Below are positions 11,435-21,210 of a stretch of DNA of 64,000 nt, piece after piece. Origin of the DNA: Cryptomeria japonica (Eukaryota; Streptophyta; Pinopsida; Cupressales; Cupressaceae); the NCBI RefSeq assembly GCF_030272615.1, contig NW_026729164.1, positions 64,001 to 128,000 of the forward strand, read 5' to 3'. Under the pieces are notes generated by a model. It was not told the origin of the DNA and searched no databases. It saw nothing but the letters and a program-made list of their open reading frames with translations. Position 1 is the stretch's first letter, and every line of letters begins with the position of its first letter. Position numbers and translations under genes: made by a program.

Positions 11435-11923
11435 TCCATGCATGTAAGGAAAATGGAACGAAAAAGAAAATCTTATTTTGGGCTTTGAAACTCATAATGA
11501 GAGGCTTAAGAAAAAAGGGGAAGGTATGTCGGGTTTTTGACATTAACTGGAGGAAAACAAACAATGAAGCAACACTTAAAACTAACACAAACCCTAGCAA
11601 AAACCCGATGCAAAATAAATAAAAGAAAAATAAAAACCCTACCTGCCAGATGTAAAGATGCTGGAGAAAAAGATGAATCCAGTAGCTAAATCGCCAACAC
11701 CCACAAGGAGAAAGGAGATAAGAGCTAGAACGCCTCATAGGAAGCAACAAAGGCTTAGAATGCAAAAGGATTGACTAAAAAGCAATTATAACTAGCTAAA
11801 AGATAAACATGAGTTGCATTAAATGCAACTCGTGTTGACAGGTCAAACTTTAAAGTCCAACATGTCACCACAAGACACTAGCAGGTCGGATTTTAAAGTC
11901 TAACCCGTCAACAAAACCAAACT

Positions 11924-11951
11924 GCAGGTCAGACTTTAAAGTCTGACCTGC
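11924..11951. repeat. perfect 28-bp palindrome
   Basis: GCAGGTCAGACTTT is followed directly by its exact reverse complement, with no loop. Confidence 0.95.
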
Positions 11952-11966
11952 TAGTCAGGCAAACTA

Positions 11967-11994
11967 GCACATCGGACTTTAAAGTCCGATGTGC
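11967..11994. repeat. perfect 28-bp palindrome
   Basis: GCACATCGGACTTT is followed directly by its exact reverse complement. It lies 15 bp after the previous perfect palindrome. The core ACTTTAAAGT is shared while the outer bases differ in both arms together, so changes are compensated. Confidence 0.95.
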
Positions 11995-12211
11995 CGACAA
12001 AGGAAAACTGACACGTTGAGGTTTAAAACCCGACTTGCCAATAAAAACAAAGAAAACTAATAACTCAAAGATGACTAAACATAAAGGCGTAAAATGAAAA
12101 GCGACCAATCGACAAGGTCGATTAGCCTTTCCCAGAGCCCGTGGGGTATGAAACAGATAAATCTCATAGGGTTGCCTCACGATTTAGGCCACACCGAAAT
12201 CGAGGACAACA

Positions 12212-12640
12212 TAGTGCCATCTATGCAAGGAAAACATGAACATACCAATACTATTGTATGAATAATTATTGGTGTATAGTCTCTATGCATGGAAAGTCAT
12301 CATTGATACTTCTACAAATTATAAATCAATAAATATACGCATGATGAGTTAGTGTTCTAATATGAGATCACATGATTTGTTGTTTTTTAAATCTAAGAAA
12401 TTAATTCCAATCAATTATGATTACTCATCATCTATAATAATGACTTTGAAATCATAACTGTTGATACACATTAAATCAACAAATAATATAAATATTAAAG
12501 CATAATCATTCCCACCATATTTACTCCACATTTTGCTTATTTTATTTTCACATTAGTGATTGCATAAGAGGCTCCTATCTATAGTGGACCGTAGAGAGGC
12601 TAAGACATTGAGAGGCCCCTACATAGAGGGACAAGAAATT
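12212..12640. other. continuation of remnant R1 after the insertion
   Basis: It aligns with parts of 31,075-32,045: CTATGCAAGGAAAACATGAA matches 31,080, and the end block with AAGACATTGAGAGGCCCCTA matches near 32,022-32,043. About 0.6 kb of the paralog (near 31,150-31,740) is missing here. No gene is seen. Confidence 0.6.
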
Positions 12641-13170
12641 AAAGATGCTTTTAGAATAAGGGTATGGAGGAAAGGATAGGTGAGAACCAAGTCCAGGTCT
12701 AAGTCGTGCAGCCCACAAACTTTCACCACTCAAAATAGTCTTCTTTTAAGTTGGTATAAGTCACAATGCTTAACCATGTAACCTTAATAATGTTGAAAAA
12801 GACTGTATACATGAAATGTGAAATTTGTCAATTGACTAATTGACTGCTGGACTTAGAATCAAATAAAGAGGCAGTTTTGTTAGATCAATGGTCAAATCAG
12901 CTTGTCTTCAAAACTAGAGATATTTTGTTCAAATTTCTATTGAACCAATGATCTTCAACAAATTTCTTTCGTTATAAATGTATGATAAAAAATGTGAATG
13001 GCATTATTAATGCGTGATACTGGAAAAAGTTTGAAGAAAATGAATTGCAAATTTGTCAATTGACTAATTGACTCTGACTTTAACTTTGACTTTGACATTA
13101 AGTTTAAACCATATCAAACCCTAATATTAATGTATAGGAGCATAAACAATAAGTAATTTCTTGTTTTTTT
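12641..13170. other. 5' flank of the unidentified ORF (G1, copy A)
   Basis: No gene is seen. The block from 12,745 matches copy B from about 45,040 and the decayed paralog from about 34,200; the phrase AATTTGTCAATTGACTAATT recurs in all three, and twice in each. A 45-bp phrase at 12,682-12,727 (AGAACCAAGTCCAGGTCTAA...) also occurs at 33,463, 33,545 and 33,743. Confidence 0.55.
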
Positions 13171-13179
13171 CTTATATAT
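13169..13179 (+). promoter_or_regulatory. TATA-box candidate upstream of the ORF
   Basis: TTATATATAG lies about 40 bp before the first ATG (13,218). It is kept in copy B (TTTATATATATAG near 45,461). The ORF-less paralog at 34,720 lacks it. Transcription itself cannot be shown from sequence. Confidence 0.4.
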
Positions 13180-13328
13180 AGAACTCTCAATATCCTTAGA
13201 TATTGCAGCACAAAATCATGGCCACCTTCTTTGGGCTTCTGAGTTCAAGGGGCTTTCTGTGGGTGCAGCTGGGAATTTTTATATGGCAAGCCATAAGACC
13301 CACTGCCACAATGAGATTACCCTAGGCT

Positions 13329-14510
13329 TTGCTAAGCACAGGTATCTATAAGATATTCTCAAAGAAAAAATTTCGAAATGATTATTTTGTGTTGTTATCA
13401 ACAGATTACAATGACACAGCTGATGCCAACCAGTTCTTGGCTGAAAGCAAAGCTAATATTACTGAATATCCCTTGGGTGACTCATCAGTTATTGTCTTCC
13501 ATTATAACAAATCTCACTACATATGTGACAGTGAAAAGGCTAGCCAGGTAAGACTGTTGATTGCTGCAGAGCTTAATGGTGTGCCTATTGTTAAAGAGTA
13601 TAAAGTTGTAAATGGTTTCATGGGTGTGTGGAATTTGTGCTCTGCTGATGAAGCCATTAGAATGTGTTTGCCAAGTAAAAGGTTTAGATTGTCTTTCAGG
13701 AAAATATTTAGGTTTTGTTTGACAGAACACATGCCACTTATTGTGGACACTTACTGGCTATCAAAAATATTAAGTGGTATCCCCTTGTATTTGAATGCTA
13801 ATGGTGATGAAGAACTGTCATCAATATTGACATTAGTATTAATCATTTTGGACTTCACTTACAACATTTGGGTGCCAATACTAGAGAAGGCATATCTCAT
13901 CACTCTTAGATCTGTACAGTTGTTATTGTCTACCCTTGGTCCAAATCTCAGGGTTATGTTGTTTTACTTTCTGAGCAACTTTGACAACAAATATTTGCCC
14001 TGCTCAATTGGTGATTTTAAGGTGAAGATCAAGAAGACTGGATCATTCTATACCACGGACAACACTGTATTAAATTGTCCAGTTAAGTGGATAAGTAAGG
14101 TAAGATTTGATGAGGTTGATATAAGCAGTGATCATTTTGAGTTACAGGCAAGTGCTTTCAGGGTTCACTTAAGCATATTGCAGCGCAGAAATGATTTTGT
14201 AGAGTTTGAGCTAAGGCTGCTGGATCTTCTGTTTAATCTTGTGAAGGTCAGGTATACAATGAGCGTGCATAACTTTCAGACTTATATCGGCTGCTGGAAG
14301 TTCCTAAAGGAAGGTGATATTGGTTTGGTTCAAACTGTTGATAAGGGCATTATAAACAACATGCATTTGTTTGGGCTTGAGGACGCCATCAATATGTTTT
14401 GGGGCACTGATATTAATGTGTATAAAGTTGATATTGGTGAAGCCTACCATTTTATGATTGCTGGAGAAAATGAAAAAAAATTTATTACCTGGCCTGGTTT
14501 TAATCTTTAG
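13329..14510 (+). CDS. unidentified 393-codon ORF (copy A)
   Basis: It is the longest uninterrupted frame outside low-complexity sequence. The protein is mixed hydrophobic and charged, with a possible membrane-like or buried stretch around residues 165-185 (SILTLVLIILDFTYNIW) and no low complexity. I cannot assign a family. A short upstream frame at 13,218-13,325 (MATFFGLLSSRGFLWVQLG...) and another overlapping open frame before 13,339 suggest that the start, or an earlier exon, lies upstream. Copy B keeps residues from about 35 to 196 with a few substitutions, then loses the rest and carries a nonsense codon. A third copy (33,870-35,010) keeps both flanks but no ORF. It could be a host-gene fragment, a captured exon or a decayed element gene. 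Confidence 0.5.
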   Translation: MLSTGIYKIFSKKKFRNDYFVLLSTDYNDTADANQFLAESKANITEYPLGDSSVIVFHYNKSHYICDSEKASQVRLLIAAELNGVPIVKEYKVVNGFMGVWNLCSADEAIRMCLPSKRFRLSFRKIFRFCLTEHMPLIVDTYWLSKILSGIPLYLNANGDEELSSILTLVLIILDFTYNIWVPILEKAYLITLRSVQLLLSTLGPNLRVMLFYFLSNFDNKYLPCSIGDFKVKIKKTGSFYTTDNTVLNCPVKWISKVRFDEVDISSDHFELQASAFRVHLSILQRRNDFVEFELRLLDLLFNLVKVRYTMSVHNFQTYIGCWKFLKEGDIGLVQTVDKGIINNMHLFGLEDAINMFWGTDINVYKVDIGEAYHFMIAGENEKKFITWPGFNL

Positions 14511-15112
14511 AGGGGTTTTAATTATTACATATCCTCTGATCTATTGTATTTTCACCAAGATGCTGTTTACTAAAGAGGATTAGATTCCTCAATGGATCCC
14601 CTTTTTAATATTTTCACTGTTTTCGGTTATCTTTTGTTCGATTAAAAAATCTGAAAGGAATGACTTTTATGCTTTCAGATTGTAGAATCTCAAAATGACC
14701 CCTCACTATACATATTGATTTTTAAAATTATCCTTTACTTTAATTGATTAAATGAACCAGAAGTAATTAAATACAATATTGAAAGTATATTTATTAAGTA
14801 ATCTATGATTGGGGAAGTATTTTAATTATTAATTTGCATGTTAAAACATATAAACAAATAACAGCAGTCTCCAAGTATTACATAGTACAATCCACCATGC
14901 AACCTGTTGCAATTCGCAATTCGCAGTTCGCAGGGTGGCTGCAAGAAGTTGAGTCCCACTTTTGGGCAAAAAGTGGAAGTGTTTTCCCTATTTTTCAATT
15001 TTTTTGTCGATTGATGTCAAAATTTGAGTCATTTAGAGATTGGATCTGAAAAAACTTCAGTAATAGAAAATGTAGTGCTCGGAGTCTAATTTTCAAATAT
15101 GTAATTTATTTT
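14511..15112. other. 3' flank of the ORF, present only in copies A and G2
   Basis: No gene is seen. The block 14,550-14,790 aligns with 34,740-34,990 (shared phrase CTTTAATTGATTAAATGAAC, with CTTTAATTGATCAAATGAAC in the other copy). In copy B the whole interval 13,918-15,112 is replaced by 92 unrelated bases. Confidence 0.5.
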
Positions 15113-15664
15113 ATTTTGACGTAGATAAATGAATTTTTGCAAATCTTTCTAGGAAAAGATACGTTAGACACCAAATATTGATGAAAATTATTATTATTTT
15201 TTTTTTTATTGAATATATATATATATATATTATTATTAATTTTTAATTGACTATAAAGTACATTTTCAAAACCTCTGGTGTACGACCACAATAATTTGAT
15301 GAAAATTTCATATTTTTGAATTTTTTTTTTGTCTTCAAAAGAATTGTATGTAAAGTGATGTCATATAATTTATTTTCCAACAAACCTAAAAACAAAAAAG
15401 TTATTAAAGCTTTACTGAACTTCACTATTTTACATTTAGGTACCACTTTTAATTAATAAATAATGAAAAAATAGTAAAAATAATCACATCACTATAAAAT
15501 TTAGATTTTGTAAATCGGGACAGTGAGAATTCTAATGGGTTTTTGTTTCATCAAAAAATACAATCAGGATGTCATTTTTTGGATGTCCAAGCATAGGCTT
15601 GGTCCCACCAAGCCTAACCCGAAACCAAAACCGAGGCATAGGTGTGTTTCTTGCTCCATGTTTT
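15113..15664. other. AT-rich non-coding stretch
   Basis: No gene is seen. It includes a (TA)n run at about 15,212-15,230 and poly-T. It is co-linear with 46,304-46,900. Confidence 0.5.
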
Positions 15665-15935
15665 ATGAAATGGGCGCCTGTTATTTTAAATTCAAAAAAT
15701 GGGCACCTGTTTTGAAATTTGTAGCATTTTAATAAACGTGTGCCCGTTTTTAGAAATGCGTACCCATTTTTAGAAATGGGTGCCGATTTCTAAAAATCGT
15801 GCACCCATTTCTCTACAGTGGTCCAATCCTAAACGAGCACCCATTTTTCAAAATGTTCACCTATTTTATTTTTATGGGTCAGGGCCTCCAACTTAAATGG
15901 GTGTTCATTTCTTAAAAAACGAGCACTTATTTCTA
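15665..15935. repeat. degenerate short repeats around GGGTGCCCGTTTTTAGAAAT
   Basis: Variants of [A/G]AAATGGG[C/T][A/G]CC[C/T]GTTT recur in both orientations at about 25-40 bp intervals (for example near 15,668, 15,698, 15,740, 15,765, 15,776, 15,802, 15,836 and 15,895). Adjacent units are partly inverted, giving CCCATTTTTAGAAATGGGTG. Copy B has the same array at about 46,905-47,175. Confidence 0.6.
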
Positions 15936-17231
15936 GCGGTAGATTTTTTTGCTCACAGACTTTCGTGGAATTGGGACCCAGCTTCTTGCACCCACCCCTC
16001 AGCAGAATACAAAAACAATTGATAAAATCTGTATCCTTGAATTTGTTAATATTCAATCCTTCCCTTTGTCTACAAAAAAATTGCATTTAAATTATTTTAT
16101 TTTATCACTACTAATATATATTTCTTGTAACATGAGCCCCATCAACCTTTTCCTATTGGCATTTATATGTATCATTAGTACAACCATTTTATGTTTTGTT
16201 TGTTATATTCTTGAGATTGATTTGATGTTTCTGTAAATTGGGATTGTTACATCACAGTTCTTGAAATTTGTAAATACTCTAATTTTTATTCTTCTTTTGT
16301 TTTGTGATGGAAGATTGTATACAAGAATGATTCTACTATACAACAAAATTAAAGAACACAAAATTGGCAGTAAACAAGAAGTCAAACAAACTAAATGATT
16401 CTATGCTCACACCATGGTACCCTTTCTCATTTGGGTATGTTTATAAATTTGGGGATGTTACTGTTTAGTCTCTTCCTTGTTAATTATACACAATGTGAAT
16501 GCCTAGAAAGATTATCATATATGCGCCCATTCTCTTCTTCCAAAAGGGCTATCTATTAATGGTTTGTATTTAAATGTCTTCATGGCTTCATGCTTTTCCT
16601 CTAAAAACTCTATGCTCTAGGGTATGCAAACCATGATAGATTGAGCTCTACTCTCTGTCATTGTTTTAGCTACATACTTGTTATATGGTTTTGTTTCCAT
16701 GTGGATAGAAAGGTTTAGGTCTAGAAACTCGGCTCGACTCTCCACAGTAGCTATGTTTTGCTTCACATAGATTGAGTTCTACCCTCTGTCCTAGTTTTAT
16801 TTTGTCACTTTTCCTATGTTGTAATATTTATATTTTCAAATAATATATAGGTATGTGCTTGTGCTTTTCCTTAAAAAATAAAAAATAAAGATCAACAAAA
16901 CAAAAAACGGAAAGCGTCAGACAATATCAACAATAAAAAACTCAATAACTACAATTAACGAAAATGTGAAAAAACAATACATGGCAAGCAACAAGCCCCA
17001 ACTCAAGCAGGTTTGAAGCCAAATTATTCCAAAGATCTTTGATTAACCACAACCATTTATTCCTTAATGCTAAAATATTTTTGCAAAAGTCTCCTTTTTT
17101 AGAATAATAGCAAATATTTAGAGAGCTACATGTTATCACAACTGCTAAGGTCGAATCCCCCCATGAACATTTGTCAAAGGGGTCTTCATCATAGCTCTAT
17201 GAAATTGAGAATAACTCCCCCTACATCCCAC
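15936..17231. other. unclassified non-coding sequence
   Basis: I see nothing coding here. It is co-linear with 47,176-48,471 in copy B. Short open frames are AT-rich and have no recognisable content. Confidence 0.5.
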
Positions 17232-17520
17232 CTATGCAAACTCAATGCTAGTGCTAGTATCATCATCAAGAAATGGTACTTCATCCCTTTTAGACAAAAT
17301 GGGATAGAGTTTCTTTTTTCTTGGACAACCAACATTGGCATGGCCTAATTTTGAGCAACAATGAAAATAACCAAAAAATATTTGAGTCCAATCTCCCACA
17401 CCCAAGTACCCAACTTCGATGATAAGGTAATCCATGAAGTAAGAACCTCATCATCCTCCAAAATAATATAGTATCTTGCAACTGATAACACAAAAAATTA
17501 ATTTCATGACCATATCGAAT
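17232..17520 (-). pseudogene. possible zinc-knuckle fragment (LINE ORF1- or gag-like)
   Basis: On the reverse strand the frame reads VGDWTQIFFGYFHCCSKLGH followed by ANVGCPRKKK, resembling a CCHC zinc knuckle (C-x2-C-x4-H-x4-C) with the first Cys position occupied by Phe. The preceding VEY/LP-like context is similar to the zinc knuckle of plant LINE ORF1 proteins, but too little is left to be sure. It is essentially identical in copy B (48,472-48,760). Confidence 0.35.
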
Positions 17521-17549
17521 ACAATGTACTACATTAAAGTATTAGAAAT

Positions 17550-18502
17550 TGTAGACACCTAAAATTAATATTAAATTAATTTAAGCCTATCAACATAATT
17601 AATTGACTTAATTGTGTTATCTTTATTCCTCTCAGAATCAATTAAATCTAATTTAATTAATCCTCTCACTATTGTCCACTAATTAATTTATCAAATAAAT
17701 TAATTATTCCCCTATTCCTCTAAAGTCCCCTCCAATAATCATTTCCTCTAAACCCACTCAGTTAATTAATTCTAATTAATTAACCTAGTCATGTGATTCC
17801 TGCAAACCACTTTTCCTAATCCCACTCAACCTAATTAATCCTTCTAGAATCTCTCATAATCATGATTGTCATTATCCCTCAATTTTTAATTCCCACTCAT
17901 GTCACATCAACATTGAGTCTCTCAAAGAAATTCAAATTTCTTTGAATCCCTTAATGCATCCTTATTTTGGAATATTTAATTCCTCATATTTGAAATTCAA
18001 ATTTCTCCCTCCCTTTTCCAAGGAATTTTATATTCCTGTTTATTTTCCCGAGGCACCCTTGATCCATGCCTTCTATCTAAAATCAATCTCAACGCTTCAT
18101 AATCAAATCAATCTTGGCCCTCCATTGGCCTCATCCAATCTATAAATTGGAGCCTATTCTCCTCACAATTCATCCACTTTTCATGCATTGTCGTGCTGCT
18201 CTTTTCTCCTCTTTCTTCATAATCCTCTATCAAATCCACCCATCCTTAATCTTTCAATCCAAATCCAATCCATCAATCTATCTTGTTGAGCACAAAGGAG
18301 ATCAATCTACATCGAAATCAAGCAAGCAGCACATCAAGTGGAGCATCAAGGGCGCATCCTCATCATCCACTTCATCAAGCTCAATCCGAAGGAGAAGGTA
18401 AAATAGGAAGGTAAAAATGATCTCTTGATGTTTTAATGTTTTCATGCTTATTTCATTGTATTTTTGATCATTTAACCCTTCAAATCCATTTTCCCCTCTT
18501 CA
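17550..18502 (+). repeat. 5' LTR of the LARD-like element (A)
   Basis: 953 bp. A TATA-like TATAAATTGG at 18,141 is preceded by a CCAAT box (CATCCAATC) and followed by CTATTCTCCTCACAA, a plausible core promoter and start region. It aligns end to end with 25,214-26,161. Confidence 0.85.
18141..18150 (+). promoter_or_regulatory. TATA box of the LARD LTR
   Basis: TATAAATTGG lies just after TCATCCAATC. It is conserved in all four LTRs of this family in the window (near 25,818, 49,381 and 57,117). Confidence 0.6.
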
Positions 18503-18525
18503 TTCCGGCATGCCCAGTGGGACCC
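18503..18525 (+). promoter_or_regulatory. primer-binding-site region of the LARD
   Basis: TTCCGGCATGCCCAGTGGGA follows the LTR end directly. The GGCATGCCCAGTGGGACC layout resembles the start of the interior in several plant gypsy elements. I cannot identify the matching tRNA. Confidence 0.5.
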
Positions 18526-18582
18526 ACGTCTCGAATTTAACAAAAAATTAAGGTTTTTGTTAAAGTTACTCACAGGTTCACA

Positions 18583-18977
18583 CTTCAACGCGACCGTTTC
18601 TGGATCAGTGCGAGCGCACTCACATTGGCGTGACCATTTCCGGATCAACGCAACCGCAGGAAATTTCAAAAAAAAAATTGGTACCTCACTGTGCTTTAGC
18701 ACGACCACCGTGAAAATTATTCTATCTCCTCCTCATTCTTCCTCTTCTGCATTGTTCTATGTTCTCACTTCTATTTCTTTTCAGTTGTCGCTTCAGCGCG
18801 AGCATTTTTGTGAAAAATTTAAATTTGTATTTTTTTTTTGGGTGGTAACTCTATTTGTTTTGACGCGAGTGCCCGCGCATTAGAACGAGCGCTTAATAAT
18901 CAGCGCGACTGCAATTCTTCTTTTTCTGTTATCTGTCTATTTAAATATTGATGCTCACGCATTAGCGCGATCGCAAG
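18583..18977. repeat. clustered CG-rich GCGCGACCGC-like motifs in the LARD leader
   Basis: Variants of AGCGCGACCGC occur about ten times in otherwise AT-rich sequence: AACGCGACCG near 18,586, GTGCGAGCGC near 18,607, GGCGTGACC, AACGCAACCGC, AGCACGACC, CAGCGCGAGC near 18,793, GACGCGAGTGCCCGCGC near 18,861, AACGAGCGC, CAGCGCGACTGC near 18,901 and TAGCGCGATCGC near 18,963. Copy B shows many CG-to-TG changes in the same motifs. Confidence 0.7.
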
Positions 18978-20300
18978 GATAAAATTTATTCTATTTTTTT
19001 GCCATATCTTCTTTATCTTCACTCTGTTTTCCTCCAAACTTCACTAGATCCCATGCAATTTCATTTTGCACATTTCCTTCCTTGAGGACCTTATCCCAAA
19101 TTCCACTTTTTAAAGCCCGAAATCCCACATTTCTCTTTTTTTAGGGTTTGCCATAACTTCTTCTAGTTTTGTCCAATCACCTCCAAATTTTGCCATATTG
19201 TCTATCTCCAAATTTTGCTTCTTTGTCACTCTTGGACAATTTTTTCCCATTCCTTCACCTCTCCTCTAAAATCCCCATTTTATGCTTGCTTATCCCTTAG
19301 AAAATGGCAAAAAACCTAGTCAAACCCCATTTACCCATCAAAGTTTCCTCCAAAACCACATTTGTTATTAGTAGAAAAGTTTTTATTCTTTTTTTTCTAC
19401 TCATTCAAAAAAAAAATTTAAAATTTTTTTTTTGGTCATTCTTTTGTCTTTTGTAGGACGCTTGTTGAAGACTTCACTTTCAAACTACTAATACATTTTT
19501 TTGCAGGTTGCCTAAGGAAATCCAACCAAACATTGTGTTTTTCTTAATCTTTTTTCTAGGCACCTAGATTTTAATTAGGGATAAAATAACTCTTTTTTTT
19601 TATGTTTGAGGAAAGTGTAGAGGTAGGAGAGTATGCTCTTGTCTACATAGACAATCAGAAATCTCGACGCTCGAACCTTTTCTTGTTTGATTGCATGCTT
19701 ACCCTTAGTGGGTCTGCCCTCACAACTTTCTCTTTGAGAAGGTAACAGGGAAACAACCCAAGTGAGTACACCCGGACCTGGGGTTCCCAACTCACTATAA
19801 TAAATAGGCCATTGACTACGAAAGGGTCAATGGTTGGGGCTATATGAGAGTTCACTCTCACATTGGGTGCGTAGTAGGATCTTAGAGATCTCAATAATGC
19901 TTGCGTGACTACTAAGATCTTGGTGCTTTATTGGGATATAGGCCTCAATTGCGCTTGCGCAACTACAAAGGGTAGCTCCTAACGGGAAGCCATACTAAAC
20001 ACCTTGTGTATAGTGGCCAAAAACCTTCTAGTCATTGGTGCAGGAGGTCGAACCTTTGAAGTTGCCCATATTTTTACGGCCCTTAGTAGAGACACAAAGT
20101 TTGCCATAAGGATTTTTCATGGGAGTTGATGCTTGGCTACCCCGGAGAAGTGAGTGTCGTGGATGGTAGCCAGTGGGGTCAAGCATGTAAGTGTCCACTC
20201 TAGGTAAGCATAGCTAGGAAACCAATTGGGATCCATTGACTATTGTATTTTCTCACCATAGGATATGTTGTGAAGGAGCATGAGTGTCTTTTGAGTCTAA
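18978..20300 (+). other. LARD leader, non-coding
   Basis: No coding frame of note. The part from about 19,575 to 20,290 is less AT-rich and well conserved with copy B, including CACCCGGACCTGGGGTTCCC near 19,770 and GCGCTTGCGCAAC near 19,951. It may be an untranslated leader with structural or packaging function; this is inference. Confidence 0.4.
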
Positions 20301-20579
20301 CTTCTTTTGACCATTGTGTTTTCTTTACTTGACATCTCTTGCCAAGTCTATCCCCCACAACCAATCAATCCTTCCTCTTTCCAAATTCCATCTTGTCATC
20401 ATCAAATCTTTAATCCATTTCTATCTATCCAAGAAATTCCCCAATCCACTTTCATCCATTCAAACAATCATCCTTCCTCAATTAATATTCATTCTTCCTC
20501 TAATCCAATCAAATCTCCAAAATTTCAACCAATCAAATCCATTCATCTTCCTAATCTGGTTATCCAATCCAACCAATCT

Positions 20580-21120
20580 AATTGACTCCAAATCCAATCA
20601 AACCAAGTCCTAATCCAAGGAATAATCCAATCAAATCAAATCCAATTCAATCCAATCCAACCTAATCCAATCCAATTCAATCCAATCCAATCCAACCTAA
20701 TCCAATCCAATTCAATCCAATCCAATTCCAATCCAATTTAAATCAATCCAATCCAATTCCAATCCAATTCAATCCAATCTAATCCAATTCAATTTAATCC
20801 ATTCAATCAATCAATCAATCATCCAATTAAATAAAGTCTTAATCCAAGGACTAATCTAATCCAATCCAATCCAATCAAACCAAGTCCTAATCCAAGGACC
20901 AATCAAATCAAATCAAATCTAATCCAATCTAATCTATTCCAATTCAATACAATCCATTCAGACAATCAACCAATCCAATCAAATCAAGTCCTAATCTAAG
21001 GACCAATCCAATCAAGCCAAGTCCTAATCCAAGGACCAATCCAATTGAACCAATTCCAATGCAAATCAAATCCAATCCAAACCTAATCAAATCTAATCCA
21101 TCATCATTCCAATCCAAGTC
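20580..21120. repeat. degenerate (CCAAT)n / (AATCC)n microsatellite
   Basis: Continuous pentamer-like repeats AATCC/CAATC with interspersed AAGTCCTAATCCAAGGA blocks (about five occurrences) lie between the leader and the ORF. Copy B has a longer version at 51,790-52,330, including (AATCT)n near 52,203. Confidence 0.9.
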
Positions 21121-21210
21121 CTAATCCTCATCTTCATTTAACATCATCTTCATAATCGTTCCCCTCTAAAACATATTCATCCAATTCCAATCTAATCCTT
21201 CACTCTCAAC

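Larger units (their letters stand above)
11070..12040. repeat. array of about a dozen related palindromes
   Basis: Degenerate inverted repeats built on CAGGTCGGGTTTTAAA and its complement recur near 11,073, 11,121, 11,179, 11,224, 11,295, 11,347, 11,400, 11,524 (weak), 11,836, 11,880, 11,924, 11,967 and 12,009. Each is about 28-35 bp, spacers are roughly 15-60 bp within clusters, and a gap separates 11,530 from 11,830. Three are perfect. On the reverse strand the array forms the leader of the element before its coding region, so each unit could fold as an RNA hairpin or bind a dimeric protein. That function is inference. Confidence 0.8.
6340..12211 (-). mobile_element. 5.87-kb unclassified insertion with 5-bp target duplication
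   Basis: The ends are TGTTGGGTGAA (left) and GAGGACAACA (right), flanked by a perfect TAGTG duplication at 6,335-6,339 and 12,212-12,216. Removing the element and one TAGTG restores a gap-free alignment over 24 bases with the paralogous empty site near 31,075. I find no direct repeats at the two ends and no inverted repeat beyond TGTTG/CAACA. The interior carries reverse-strand coding pieces (7,253-10,973) and a palindrome array (11,070-12,040). A TATA-like CTATATATAG lies near 7,067-7,076 and reads on either strand. The TG...CA ends and 5-bp duplication are typical of LTR-retrotransposon integration, but LTRs are not evident. It is absent from copy B. Confidence 0.75.

Noticed and set aside
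13342-13404. A possible 63-nt intron (CAG/GTATCT ... CAACAG/A) joining upstream open sequence to the 393-codon ORF
   Set aside because: None of the upstream frames joins in phase: the best upstream frame runs into a stop after splicing. It is kept as unproven.
13485-13750. Reverse-strand frames inside the 393-codon ORF
   Set aside because: They overlap the longer forward frame, have no motif, and one is changed in copy B; they read as shadow frames.
17130-17348. Forward 72-codon frame conserved exactly in both copies (17,130 and 48,370)
   Set aside because: Identity of protein reflects low overall divergence in this block; the reverse strand gives the more plausible zinc-knuckle reading.
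20307-20613. Overlapping forward frames of about 90-100 codons before the CCAAT microsatellite
   Set aside because: Low-complexity frames in CCAATC/ATCC-rich DNA where stop codons are rare; two frames are open at once.
20580-21120. CCAATC array as a CRISPR-like or centromeric repeat
   Set aside because: It has no fixed spacer pattern and no long period; it is a degenerate microsatellite inside an LTR element.
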